Assembly (NCBI GenBank): GCA_007134085.1
Contig: SLLL01000190.1
Location: 1 to 55,486, forward strand
Direction: 5' to 3'
DNA length: 55,486 nt
Source: Balneolaceae bacterium
GTDB lineage: Bacteria > Bacteroidota > Rhodothermia > Balneolales > Balneolaceae
Positions 25,842 through 34,581 of the stretch are shown piece after piece (the stretch's first letter is position 1; every line of letters begins with the position of its first letter). The notes under the pieces were generated by a model that did not search any database, was not told where the DNA came from, and worked only from the letters and a program-made list of their open reading frames with translations. The translations under genes were made by a program, and so were the position numbers.

Positions 25842-26696
25842 CTATCTCCTGATAATCTCTTTCACAAAATTAGGCAGTGCAAACGAAGCTTTGTGAACTT
25901 CAGGATTATAATATCTCAGGTGTGCCAACCAATCAGCAGCAGATGATAAAATACGTTTTTGAACATCGTCTCCAAGCGGATTTTCTTGTTTTGAAGCGCA
26001 AGCCATCGACCACATCCCTGCAGGATAAAGAGGTATATAACTGATGTACATTTTTGAGATCGAGAAAAGATCATCCAAAGCGTAAAACACTTTCTTCATA
26101 CTTGGATAGTACGATTCTACCCACGGGCTTTCAGTTTGGGCGGTAAGAACACCATCATCGGAAAGTGCGTCAAAACAGAACTGATAAAAATCTTTTTCAA
26201 ATAGCCCTTCTGCAGGGCCTACGGGATCAGAACCATCAATAATGATCACGTCGTAGGGTGTTTTCACATTTTTAACGAAGGCTATGCCATCTTCGTAAAG
26301 TACATTCAGTTTAGGATTCCCAAAATCCCCTACCCCGGGAAAATGCAGTTTTGAAGCATCAACAACGGTTTTGTCAATCTCAACCATGTCTACTTGCTCA
26401 ACGGAAGTGTGCTTTAACACTTCTCTTGCTGTACCCCCATCGCCGCCACCAATAATTAGTACCCGCTTGGGGTTGGAATGGGTAAACATTGCCGTATGGG
26501 CGAGCATCTCATGATACACAAACTCATCTTTCTCACTGAGCATAACCATACCGTCTATAGTCATTAAATTTCCCCAGGTATCGGTTTCATAAACTTCAAC
26601 CAGCTGATACTCAGACTGCTCGGAAAAAAGAAGTTTTTTTAACCCTATGGTGAGGCCGGTTTGCTCATTATAATACTCGTTGTACTGAAGAGGCAT
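25842..26696 (-). CDS. speE: spermidine synthase (aminopropyltransferase)
   Basis: 284 residues. It transfers the aminopropyl group of decarboxylated S-adenosylmethionine to putrescine or a related amine. It shows the N-terminal beta domain (YNEYYNEQTGLTIGLKKLLF, QLVEVYETDTWGNLMTIDGMVMLSEKDEF), YHEMLAH, the nucleotide-binding GGGDGGTAREVLKH and the catalytic Asp in IIIDGSDPVGPAEGLF. Last gene of speD-pdaD-speE (59 bp after pdaD). No agmatinase is encoded here, so its true acceptor (putrescine or agmatine) cannot be read from the context. Confidence 0.95.
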   Translation of the reverse strand: MPLQYNEYYNEQTGLTIGLKKLLFSEQSEYQLVEVYETDTWGNLMTIDGMVMLSEKDEFVYHEMLAHTAMFTHSNPKRVLIIGGGDGGTAREVLKHTSVEQVDMVEIDKTVVDASKLHFPGVGDFGNPKLNVLYEDGIAFVKNVKTPYDVIIIDGSDPVGPAEGLFEKDFYQFCFDALSDDGVLTAQTESPWVESYYPSMKKVFYALDDLFSISKMYISYIPLYPAGMWSMACASKQENPLGDDVQKRILSSAADWLAHLRYYNPEVHKASFALPNFVKEIIRR

Positions 26697-26755
26697 ATTT
26701 AAATTGTATGATGATTTGAAGAATAGTTAGCAAAGTAGTAGAATGCCTGAGCGGA

Positions 26756-27232
26756 TTATTTATACCAAAGCACAGCAGCAGCAAAAACAGCTGCACATTG
26801 TTCAACTTTATGCTCAATACCGATGGTTTTTATCTCTTTGAGCTTTCGGTTTCTGTACTCAAAACCGTCAACCACCATTTGACGAACAATCTCTTCTACA
26901 GTTGAAAGAGGTGCATGATCTTCAAATTCCATAATTACGCCAGGTTCTCTGTCATCCTCAGGTATTCCAACTGCAATGGCTCCTGAGATCATTCTACCCG
27001 GAGTGGTACTATCGATAGTAGCATAGGCAAGCGGTATTAAGCCACCTTTTGGAAGCACGAGTTCATTAACAGAGATCTCTTCGGCTGCGGGTGGCAATAT
27101 GCTGCTCATTCTCATAAGATTAGTATCACCAACTCCGGCTTCTAAAAGAGCTTTATCAAAAGCATTTAAACGCGTTCTGCCTTCGGCCGCACCTTTAACA
27201 AGGCAGTAAATGTCTGGGGTTTTTACCATCAT
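26756..27232 (-). CDS. pdaD: pyruvoyl-dependent arginine decarboxylase
   Basis: 158 residues. Converts arginine to agmatine with a pyruvoyl group made by self-cleavage between the Ser pair at 43-44 (NLMRMSSILPPAAEE). The region after it (GGLIPLAYATIDSTTPGRMISGAIAVGIP) and the EFEDHAP segment are characteristic. Two consecutive ATGs begin the gene. It lies 12 bp behind speD, so arginine decarboxylation and AdoMet decarboxylation are co-expressed, giving both substrates for aminopropyl transfer. Confidence 0.93.
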   Translation of the reverse strand: MMVKTPDIYCLVKGAAEGRTRLNAFDKALLEAGVGDTNLMRMSSILPPAAEEISVNELVLPKGGLIPLAYATIDSTTPGRMISGAIAVGIPEDDREPGVIMEFEDHAPLSTVEEIVRQMVVDGFEYRNRKLKEIKTIGIEHKVEQCAAVFAAAVLWYK

Positions 27233-27244
27233 AACTGTAAATGA

Positions 27245-27649
27245 TTAATTTGTTTGATATTCCTGATTTGGCTTGAAAAGAAGCTTCTGCCCTTCCGGCA
27301 CTTTAAACATACCTCGCTTCATTTCCATGCTTGATACATTCTTTGAATCAAAGCTCTCCTTCAGATACTCCTGAATAACCCATGGGTCTATCGTATCACC
27401 ACAGGTAAAAATATCAACTGCTGCGTAGTTATACTCAGGCCAGGTATGAATTGCTATGTGAGATTCGGCTATAACTACTACTCCACTTATTCCGTAGGGG
27501 CTGAATTTGTGGAAATTGTGAGAGATAAGGGTGGCACGTGATGCCTTAGCTGCCTGTATGAGTGAGGTTTCTACATAACTCACATCGTTTAATTTTGACC
27601 CGTCACAGTCATAAAATTCTACAAGAATTTGTCGTCCAAGTGCTTCCAT
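27245..27649 (-). CDS. speD: S-adenosylmethionine decarboxylase proenzyme (class 1B)
   Basis: 134 residues, normal for the short bacterial/archaeal form. The self-cleavage site is Glu62-Ser63 in VIAESHIAIHTWPE, giving the pyruvoyl group. Processing His68 and catalytic Cys83 (FTCGD) fall at exactly the numbers known for the Thermotoga maritima enzyme, which also confirms the start. First gene of the polyamine operon and divergent from the E1 gene. The 159-bp spacer has an imperfect palindrome TGGCCATATGGTCA (27723-27736). Confidence 0.95.
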   Translation of the reverse strand: MEALGRQILVEFYDCDGSKLNDVSYVETSLIQAAKASRATLISHNFHKFSPYGISGVVVIAESHIAIHTWPEYNYAAVDIFTCGDTIDPWVIQEYLKESFDSKNVSSMEMKRGMFKVPEGQKLLFKPNQEYQTN

Positions 27650-27808
27650 TTAATGTCTTCCTGTATTACTATTAATAACTAAGTTTTTGTAAGATGGTGA
27701 TTGATAAATTGTCTCTTATCCCTGGCCATATGGTCAGTTTATATTTTATAGGTTTACGAACACCGTTCGCTTGTTAAGAAAGCTAAATTACACACAAAAA
27801 TAGGATTA

Positions 27809-29797
27809 ATGATAGCCCCTGCAAAAAAAATTTCTACAGAGAACGCATTAGATATTTACAAAGATTTACTGCTGCCACGCCTTATAGAAGAGAAAATGCT
27901 TAATCTTCTGCGGCAGAACAAGATAAGCAAATGGTTTTCTGGTATTGGGCAGGAGGCGATCTCCGTTGCTGTTGGCCGTGTGCTCGATGAGGATGACTAT
28001 ATATTTCCGATGCACAGAAATCTCGGCATATTTACCACCCGGAAAGTTCCGCTATACAATCTGTTTTGCCAACTAATGGGCCGTGCCGACGGGTACACGG
28101 GTGGCAGGGACCGATCTTTTCATTTCGGCATTCCTGAAAAGAAAATTTTTGGCATGATTTCTCATCTCGCCGCAACCATGCCAGTAGCTGCCGGTGTTGC
28201 ACTTGCCAACAAGTTACGGGATAACGGTAATATTGCACTCAGTTTTTGTGGGGATGGTGCCACAAGTGAAGGTGATTTTCATGAAGCGTGCAACCTTGCT
28301 GCAGTATGGAACCTTCCTGTGGTGTTTCTGATCGAGAATAATGGATATGGGTTATCCACTCCCACTTCCGAGCAATATGCATGCGAAAATCTTGTTGACC
28401 GCGCAGCCGGGTATGGCATGAAGGGAATTCATGTTAACGGCAATAACTATTTTGAAATGCAGCAAGCCATTGAAGAAGCAAAAAAATCTGCATTGAACGG
28501 CACACCTGTCTTAATTGAAGCCCTTACGTTCAGAATGCGGGGCCATGAAGAAGCCTCAGGAACATTCTATATTCCTGATGAAAAATTTGAGGTATGGAAG
28601 AAAAAAGATCCAATCCTGCTGTTCGAAAACTGGATGCGGGACGAAGGTATTCTAAAGGGAGACGACCAGAAAATTAATATCAGAAATGAGATTAAAGAGA
28701 TCTTTGCCAGCGATCTTGAAAATGCGCTTAATGCACCACTACCCTCTTTTGATGAACAGGCTGAACTGAACCGGGCCGAGCTTAGCACACAGCCTAAGTC
28801 AACCGTGAACGGCAAATCATATCCTTCATCCGAAAAGCGAATGGTTGATGCCATTAAATTTGCCCATGAACAGGCTTTTGATAATGATGAGAGCTTCATT
28901 TTAATGGGACAGGATATAGCTGAATATGGCGGTGTTTTCAAAGTATCTGAAGGCTTTTTAGAGAGATACGGAAAAGGCAGGGTGCGTAACACACCCATAA
29001 TCGAATCCGGAATTATTGGTGCCGCAATCGGTTTAGCCATGGAAGGATTTAAGCCTGTAGTTGAACTTCAGTTTGCTGATTTTATTTCGTGTGGTTTCAA
29101 TCAAATTGTTAATAATCTATCGAAAGGGCGCTATCGCTGGATGCCAGACCTAAATGTAACACTACGGGCCCCACATGGTGGTGGTGTTGCAGCCGGCCCG
29201 TTCCATTCACAAAGCCCTGAAAGCTGGTTTATGCAGCTGCCTGGTATGCGAGTACTAGTTCCTTCATCGGTGGCAGATGCCCAGAACATGCTCTACACCT
29301 CACTTTTTGACCCCAATCCTGTACTCTTTTTTGAGCACAAAAAACTTTACAGAAGTATCAAAGATACTACGGAAGATCACTGCAGGTTTGTGGATCTTTC
29401 AAAAGCCAATGTAGTAAAGGAAGGTAGTGATCTTACGATAATTACGTACGGAATGGGGGTTCACTGGGCTCTGGACTTACTGCCTGAATATGATGAAAAA
29501 GGTATCACTATTGAACTTGTTGACCTCCGAAGCCTCGCCCCTATCGATTGGGAAACTGTTACCAATTCAGTGATTAAAACCGGCAAGGTTCTGTTGCTGC
29601 AGGAACCATCAGAAATACTCGGGCCTATGAGTGAAATTTCTGCCGGAATTACGGAAAGAGTGTTTGGCCATCTTGATGCTCCCGTCATGAGGTGCTCATC
29701 CCTTCACACCCCAATCCCATTTAGCAGAGAACTTGAAAATGGATATATGGCAAACTTTCGCCTGAAGGAGAAAATCGAAGCTCTTCTTGAGTATTAG
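27809..29797 (+). CDS. fused alpha/beta E1 component of a 2-oxoacid dehydrogenase
   Basis: Thiamine-diphosphate-dependent decarboxylating component of a branched-chain 2-oxoacid or pyruvate dehydrogenase complex. 662 residues combine an alpha chain (about 10-325; TPP motif GDGATSEGDFHEACNLAAVWNLPVVFLIENNGYG, phosphorylation-loop-like YRMRGHEE equivalent TFRMRGHEEASG) and a beta chain (about 345-662; MGQDIAEYGGVFKVSEGF, TPIIESGIIGAAIGLAMEG, FADFISCGFNQIVNN, HGGGVAAGPFHSQSPESWF). The linker is short and Ser/Thr-rich. Such fusions are usual in Bacteroidota-like bacteria. No E2 or E3 gene lies in the window; substrate choice is uncertain. Confidence 0.93.
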   Translation: MIAPAKKISTENALDIYKDLLLPRLIEEKMLNLLRQNKISKWFSGIGQEAISVAVGRVLDEDDYIFPMHRNLGIFTTRKVPLYNLFCQLMGRADGYTGGRDRSFHFGIPEKKIFGMISHLAATMPVAAGVALANKLRDNGNIALSFCGDGATSEGDFHEACNLAAVWNLPVVFLIENNGYGLSTPTSEQYACENLVDRAAGYGMKGIHVNGNNYFEMQQAIEEAKKSALNGTPVLIEALTFRMRGHEEASGTFYIPDEKFEVWKKKDPILLFENWMRDEGILKGDDQKINIRNEIKEIFASDLENALNAPLPSFDEQAELNRAELSTQPKSTVNGKSYPSSEKRMVDAIKFAHEQAFDNDESFILMGQDIAEYGGVFKVSEGFLERYGKGRVRNTPIIESGIIGAAIGLAMEGFKPVVELQFADFISCGFNQIVNNLSKGRYRWMPDLNVTLRAPHGGGVAAGPFHSQSPESWFMQLPGMRVLVPSSVADAQNMLYTSLFDPNPVLFFEHKKLYRSIKDTTEDHCRFVDLSKANVVKEGSDLTIITYGMGVHWALDLLPEYDEKGITIELVDLRSLAPIDWETVTNSVIKTGKVLLLQEPSEILGPMSEISAGITERVFGHLDAPVMRCSSLHTPIPFSRELENGYMANFRLKEKIEALLEY

Positions 29798-29803
29798 CCA
29801 TAA

Positions 29804-29842
29804 AAAAAGCGGCTCTCAACTGAATGATGCCGCTTTTTATGA
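29804..29842. terminator. bidirectional terminator between the convergent E1 and pnp genes
   Basis: AAAAAGCGGC ... GCCGCTTTTT, a 10-bp stem with A/T tracts on both sides and an 18-19 nt loop, placed 7 bp after the E1 stop and 19 bp after the pnp stop. It can act in both directions. Confidence 0.88.
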
Positions 29843-29860
29843 TTTTTCAGGCTAGAAAAA

Positions 29861-31978
29861 TTACTCTTCACCTTCTTTAGGAAGAAGAGCTTTTCTTGAT
29901 AATCTGAGTTTACCACCATGCTCAACTTTAAGAAGTTTTACATCGATCTGATCTCCAACTGAGATTACATCTTCAACTTTTTTCACGTGGCCGTGTTCAA
30001 GTTCTGAAATATGTAATAAACCTTCTTTTCCGGGTACAATTTCAACGAAAGCACCGTATTCCTTAATGGCTTTCACCGTACCCTTGTAGGTAGCACCTTC
30101 ATCAAGCTGGCCAGCAACTGCCTGAATACGTTTTTTGGCAGCTTCTGCCTTATCGAGGTTGTCGGCTGAAATCGTAATCTGGCCTTTGCCTTGTTCATCT
30201 TCCTCAATCCAGATTTCAGTATCTGTCTCTTTTTGAAGCGTCTGAATTACTTTTCCACCCGGGCCAATTACAGCACCAATGCTGTCACCATCAATCGTCA
30301 TACGCACAAACTGAGGCGCATATTTCGAAAGGGTTTCCCGCGGGGTAGAAATTGTTTCAGCCATCTTCTCAAGAATGTGCAGCCTGCCTTTGTAAGCTTG
30401 CTCAAGAGCCTCTTCGATAATTTCGAAGCTTATACCCTGAATTTTCATATCCATCTGAGTAGCTGTAAGGCCATCAGCTGTACCTGCAGTTTTGAAGTCC
30501 ATGTCGCCCATGAAATCTTCTTCTCCCTGAATATCAGAAAGAACAACCGTGTTGTTCTCGCCAACAACCATACCCATAGCAATACCTGCAACCGGCTTAG
30601 GAAGCGGTACACCTGCATCCATCAACGCCATAGAGCCACCGCAAACAGAGGCCATAGAAGAAGAACCGTTGGATTCGGTGATGTCTGACCGTACACGAAC
30701 TACATACCCAAATTCTTCAAAATCGGGCAGTACCATTTTTAAAGCTCGCTCAGCAAGGTGGCCATGGCCAATTTCTCGCCGGCCGGGGCCTCTCATAAAA
30801 CCTGCCTCTCCAACTGAGTACGGAGGGAAGTTGTAGTGAAGCATAAATGTCTGCTCTTTTTGATAGAAAAGTGTGTCTACACTCTGTGCATCACGCTTGG
30901 TTCCAAGTGCTACAGATACAAGTGCCTGAGTTTCCCCGCGTGAGAAAAGTGCTGAACCGTGTGCTCTTGGCAGATATGCTACCTGAGTCCAGATATCACG
31001 AATATCTTCAGGGCCACGGCCATCAATTCTCTTTTTGTTTTCAAGAATCATGTTGCGTACAGCATCTTTCACAAGGCTTCCGAAAATACCAGACACTTCG
31101 CCACCGGCCTCTTCATAACCCTCTTCAGCTGTGATAGCTTCCACAACTTCAGTCTTAACTTCTTTCAATTTACCACTGAATTCGTACTTGCTAAGTCCCT
31201 GCCCTACAATATCATGCAGCCTGTTCCCAACGAGAGCAGCTACTTTCTCTTCCAGCTCTTTATTGCCTTCTTCGGCTACAAATTCACGCTTCTCAACTCC
31301 AAACTCTTTTCTGAGCTCTTCCTGGAATTCACATAATTTGATAATAGACTTATGGGCTGTCTTGATGGCTTCCAGCATCTCTTTCTCGCTGATTTCGCTC
31401 ATCTCGCCCTCAATCATAAGTACGCTTGTTGCCGTACCGGCTACAACCATATCCATATCGCTCTCTTTGAGCTCATCTATTGTTGGGTTGATTACAAACT
31501 CACCGTCAATGCGCCCTACTTTTACCTGAGCCATTGGCCCATCGTAAGGTATATCTGATATGTGAATTGCAGCAGATGCGCCAAATGCACCGAGTACATC
31601 TGCCTGGTTCTGCCCGTCTGATGAATATACCTGACAAATTACCTGTGTATCATTGTAATATCCTTTCGGGAAAAGTGGCCGTAAGCTTCTGTCAATTAAT
31701 CGGCTGGCAAGTGTTTCATCGTCAGATGGCCTGCCTTCTCTTTTTAAAAAACCACCCGGGAATTTTCCGGCGGCTGTAAAACTCTCTCTGAGGTCAACTA
31801 CAAGCGGGAAGAAATCCTGCCCCGGCTTTGTTTCTTTTGCACTTACTACGGTACAGAGTACCATGGTATCGCCCATGCGAACCATTACTGCACCATCAGC
31901 CAGCTTGGCAATTCTGCCGGTTTCAACTGAAATTGTTTTTCCGGGTGCAAATTCTACGCTTCTAAAATCTTCTTTCAT
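29861..31978 (-). CDS. pnp: polyribonucleotide nucleotidyltransferase (PNPase)
   Basis: Phosphorolytic 3'-5' exoribonuclease of the RNA degradosome, 705 residues. Two RNase PH domains (first ends with the EFGVEKREF linker; second with RREIGHGHLAERAL, ESNGSSSMASVCGGSMALMDAGVP and catalytic DIQGEEDFMGDMDFK), a KH domain (GDSIGAVIGPGGKVIQ) and a C-terminal S1 domain (YKGTVKAIKEYGAFVEIVPGKEGLLHISE). Complete, ending shortly after S1. It follows rpsO as in many bacteria; a terminator and a long hairpin in the 141-bp spacer suggest the E. coli-like control by processing of its leader. Confidence 0.98.
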   Translation of the reverse strand: MKEDFRSVEFAPGKTISVETGRIAKLADGAVMVRMGDTMVLCTVVSAKETKPGQDFFPLVVDLRESFTAAGKFPGGFLKREGRPSDDETLASRLIDRSLRPLFPKGYYNDTQVICQVYSSDGQNQADVLGAFGASAAIHISDIPYDGPMAQVKVGRIDGEFVINPTIDELKESDMDMVVAGTATSVLMIEGEMSEISEKEMLEAIKTAHKSIIKLCEFQEELRKEFGVEKREFVAEEGNKELEEKVAALVGNRLHDIVGQGLSKYEFSGKLKEVKTEVVEAITAEEGYEEAGGEVSGIFGSLVKDAVRNMILENKKRIDGRGPEDIRDIWTQVAYLPRAHGSALFSRGETQALVSVALGTKRDAQSVDTLFYQKEQTFMLHYNFPPYSVGEAGFMRGPGRREIGHGHLAERALKMVLPDFEEFGYVVRVRSDITESNGSSSMASVCGGSMALMDAGVPLPKPVAGIAMGMVVGENNTVVLSDIQGEEDFMGDMDFKTAGTADGLTATQMDMKIQGISFEIIEEALEQAYKGRLHILEKMAETISTPRETLSKYAPQFVRMTIDGDSIGAVIGPGGKVIQTLQKETDTEIWIEEDEQGKGQITISADNLDKAEAAKKRIQAVAGQLDEGATYKGTVKAIKEYGAFVEIVPGKEGLLHISELEHGHVKKVEDVISVGDQIDVKLLKVEHGGKLRLSRKALLPKEGEE

Positions 31979-32036
31979 AACTGTTTTCTTATTGTCTTCT
32001 TACTATTATTTCGTCTTTTATCGTCGTTAATAAACA

Positions 32037-32078
32037 TATCTGCATGTTTCTATGATAGGCTTTCGAAACTTGCAGATA
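32037..32078 (-). promoter_or_regulatory. long stem-loop in the pnp leader (possible RNase III-type site)
   Basis: TATCTGCATGTTTC (32037-32050) pairs with GAAACTTGCAGATA (32065-32078): 14 positions with a single mismatch and a 14-nt loop. It begins directly after the T-tract of the rpsO terminator and ends 58 nt before the pnp ATG. The position matches the E. coli pnp leader hairpin that RNase III cuts before PNPase represses its own mRNA. Confidence 0.6.
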
Positions 32079-32107
32079 AAAAAAAGGCACATATAATAAT
32101 ACGTGCC
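32079..32107 (-). terminator. intrinsic terminator after rpsO
   Basis: On the minus strand GGCAC...GTGCC (with flanking pairs in the AT-rich inner stem ACGTATTATTATATGT) is followed by about seven T. It lies 12 bp after the rpsO stop and upstream of pnp, so pnp is read by partial readthrough or from its own promoter. Confidence 0.8.
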
Positions 32108-32119
32108 CATTGGAAATGC

Positions 32120-32389
32120 TTATTTTCTTATTCCAAGCTCTTTGATGAGCTCGCGGTACTTTAAAATATCTTTGTCGCTAAGGTAGTTTAATAATCTTCT
32201 TCGCTTACCTACCATTTTTAAAAGTCCTCTTCTTGAAGCGTGGTCTTTTTTGTTTTCACCTAAATGGCCGGTCAAATCGTTGATTCGTGCGGTTAGAATA
32301 GCGATTTGTGCTTCTACGGAACCTGAGTTTTCAGCTGTTCCGCCAAATTTTGTAATAATTTCTGCCTTTTGTTCTTTTGTTATGCTCAT
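32120..32389 (-). CDS. rpsO: 30S ribosomal protein S15
   Basis: 89 residues, exact family length: [16 protein letters not shown], TGSxEAQIA-type [21 protein letters not shown], the basic [19 protein letters not shown] and final [10 protein letters not shown]. Binds 16S rRNA in the central domain early in 30S assembly. The frame is open far upstream into ribF, but this ATG gives the standard start. Between ribF (52 bp) and pnp, the usual order. Confidence 0.98.
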   Translation of the reverse strand: MSITKEQKAEIITKFGGTAENSGSVEAQIAILTARINDLTGHLGENKKDHASRRGLLKMVGKRRRLLNYLSDKDILKYRELIKELGIRK

Positions 32390-32441
32390 TATTGTTTCTA
32401 AGTATTGATCTATTTTTCTTGTATAGCAAAATAAAATACGC

Positions 32442-33404
32442 TTATTTCGCCTGTTTTGCAATATTTGGTGATGAGTTCCCCAAAACATTTTGGGCTTTAC
32501 GTTTGTCATCATCAAGCTGATTTTTTAGATCTTCAATGCCGTTAAATGATCTTTCATTACGAAGCCTTTCTACAAACTGAATCTGGATATCCTTTCCGTA
32601 GATATTAGTATTAAAATCAAAAATGTTTACTTCAAGGGTTTCAGCGTCCCCTTCAAAGGTTGGCCGTATACCAATGTTCATCATCCCTGCATGATAACCT
32701 CCATCTACCCTCACCCAAACGGCATAAACGCCACGTTTGGGAATAATTTTCCGGGAATTACGGACCTGAATATTTGCTGTAGGATAACCAATTGTTTTAC
32801 CGCGTTTATCTCCGTGAACCACAGTACCATTCAGGATATAGAATCGCTCCAGGAAACTTGCGGCCTGTTTCATATCTCCCTCCTCCTGAAGTGCCCTCCT
32901 CACAGCTGTGCTGCTTACTGTTTTACTGCCTACTTCCTGGCGTGATACTACGTGAGAAGTAAACCCAAGTTCACTGCCAAGCATCTTGACCGTTTCGATG
33001 GTTCCTTCCCTGTCGCGGCCAAAATGATGGTCATACCCAATTACAAAATGAGAAACGCCTATTTTTTCCCAAACAACATCACGAACAAATTCCTCTGATG
33101 TCAGAAGAGAAAAATCCCTGTCAAAAGGAATAACTACCATTTCATCTACACCAAGATCAGACAGCAACTCGCTCCGCTCTTCAAGTGAACTGAGCAATTT
33201 AATGCCTGATTTGCCAGGGTTAATAATTTCTCTTGGATGAGGATCGAACGTAACAATTACGCTTCGGGCATTCTGCTCTTTAGCTTTATCAACAACCGTA
33301 TTGATCAGCACTTTATGCCCTGCATGAACACCATCAAATGTACCAACTGTTAGCACGGTCGATTCATTTCGCTCAACATCTTTTAAGAAAACAATATCAG
33401 CCAT
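32442..33404 (-). CDS. ribF: bifunctional riboflavin kinase / FAD synthetase
   Basis: 320 residues. The N-terminal nucleotidyltransferase half (FAD synthesis) has [13 protein letters not shown] and [10 protein letters not shown]; the C-terminal flavokinase half has GxGYPTANI-type [13 protein letters not shown] and the acid [26 protein letters not shown]. Makes FMN and FAD from riboflavin. Its start overlaps the truB end by 8 nt. The terminal tail after the RibF domain ([22 protein letters not shown]) is short and variable. Complete. Confidence 0.96.
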   Translation of the reverse strand: MADIVFLKDVERNESTVLTVGTFDGVHAGHKVLINTVVDKAKEQNARSVIVTFDPHPREIINPGKSGIKLLSSLEERSELLSDLGVDEMVVIPFDRDFSLLTSEEFVRDVVWEKIGVSHFVIGYDHHFGRDREGTIETVKMLGSELGFTSHVVSRQEVGSKTVSSTAVRRALQEEGDMKQAASFLERFYILNGTVVHGDKRGKTIGYPTANIQVRNSRKIIPKRGVYAVWVRVDGGYHAGMMNIGIRPTFEGDAETLEVNIFDFNTNIYGKDIQIQFVERLRNERSFNGIEDLKNQLDDDKRKAQNVLGNSSPNIAKQAK

Positions 33405-34143
33405 CGCTTTTCGGTTTAATCAAGCTGTTAAAAAGTTCCGGAGTAAGTGCATTATTAACATTAAAATGGCCCGTTTTAGTTCTTCTAAGTGATGTGAGAT
33501 GAGCTCGTGACGAAAGCTCAAGGCCCAAATCATGCGCGAGAGAGCGGATGTAGGTACCTTTTCCACAACGAACTTTAAGAACAATTTCAGGCAGGTTAAT
33601 TTTCAACAATTCAATTTCATGAATTACTACCGGCCTCGCCTTAATTTCTATCTCTTTCCCTTTTCGTGCAAGTTCGTACATTCTGCGGCCGCCAATACGA
33701 AGTGCTGAGTACGCGGGCGGTTTCTGTTGAATATTCCCGGTAAAAATGGTGCTTAGTTTCTCTTTTATCTCTTCTTCTGTGATATGCTGCCATTCCGCAA
33801 TTTCGTTAGGTTCCATTGCAGCATCGTAACTTGCTGTTGATTCACCAAACTTTACAGTAGCCACATACTCTTTTTCGAGTTCCTGAATTTGCGATATGGT
33901 TTTTGTTGCTTTCCCGGTACAAACAATCAGTAACCCTGTTGCTAAAGGATCCAAGGTTCCTGCATGGCCAACTTTTTTAACTGGCAGCCGATTGCGAACA
34001 AATTTCACCAGGTCAAAACTGCTCCAATCCTGCGGTTTATCAAGTAAAATAACAGTACCGCTTTGAAAGTCCTCAGGGCTAAACTGTTCAAAATTATCTG
34101 ATTTGACTACAGGTAATTCTGATAAAGGAATAGGTTTAGCCAT
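33397..34143 (-). CDS. truB: tRNA pseudouridine(55) synthase
   Basis: 248 residues. Forms pseudouridine 55 in the T loop of tRNAs. KPQDWSSFDLVKFVR and GHAGTLDPLATGLL with the catalytic Asp65 are diagnostic; YVATVKFGESTASYDAAM, PPAYSALRIGGRRMYELARKG and KCGKGTYIRSLAHDLG-type VRCGKGTYIRSLAHDLG follow. It lacks the C-terminal PUA domain of the E. coli protein, as usual for the shorter TruB class. Sits 28 bp after rbfA. Confidence 0.97.
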   Translation of the reverse strand: MAKPIPLSELPVVKSDNFEQFSPEDFQSGTVILLDKPQDWSSFDLVKFVRNRLPVKKVGHAGTLDPLATGLLIVCTGKATKTISQIQELEKEYVATVKFGESTASYDAAMEPNEIAEWQHITEEEIKEKLSTIFTGNIQQKPPAYSALRIGGRRMYELARKGKEIEIKARPVVIHEIELLKINLPEIVLKVRCGKGTYIRSLAHDLGLELSSRAHLTSLRRTKTGHFNVNNALTPELFNSLIKPKSDG

Positions 34144-34171
34144 AGAGATAGGCAGTGATCAAAGTGTAAAA

Positions 34172-34543
34172 TCAGCTTTCAGATCGATCGTTTGATGAAC
34201 CGCTCTGTTTAGCTTTGGAGAAGAGTGTTTCAATTTTATTCACATACTCAGAGGTATCATCCTGAAAAAAGATAAGTTCAGGTATTCTGCGAACCTGATT
34301 TTTAATCCTGCCTGCAAGCTGATATCTAATCTCAGTTTGATGATCATCAAGATGCTTGTAGATTGGCTCAGGATCCCTTCCGGGTGAAAATACACTGAGA
34401 TACACTTTGGCTATGGAGAGGTCGTCCGTAACCCGAACCTGCGTAACTGTGATAAATGCACCCTGCGGCTGAAAGTTACGCTGCAGAATCTCTCCCAGAT
34501 CCTGCTTTATAACCGATGCCAGTTTTTCAGTTCGTATACTCAT
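34172..34543 (-). CDS. rbfA: 30S ribosome-binding factor RbfA
   Basis: 123 residues with the KH-like fold pattern of RbfA: RTEKLASVIKQDLGEIL at the start, VTDDLSIAKVYLSVFSP and the end strand RRIPELIFFQDDTSEYVNKIETLF. Needed for late 30S maturation and 16S 5'-end processing, especially in the cold. The short Ser/Lys tail (SKAKQSGSSNDRSES) is not conserved. 38 bp after infB, in the standard operon. Confidence 0.95.
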   Translation of the reverse strand: MSIRTEKLASVIKQDLGEILQRNFQPQGAFITVTQVRVTDDLSIAKVYLSVFSPGRDPEPIYKHLDDHQTEIRYQLAGRIKNQVRRIPELIFFQDDTSEYVNKIETLFSKAKQSGSSNDRSES

Positions 34544-34581
34544 GATGCGGGGCTAATAATCAGCCTATTACAAATTGTACT

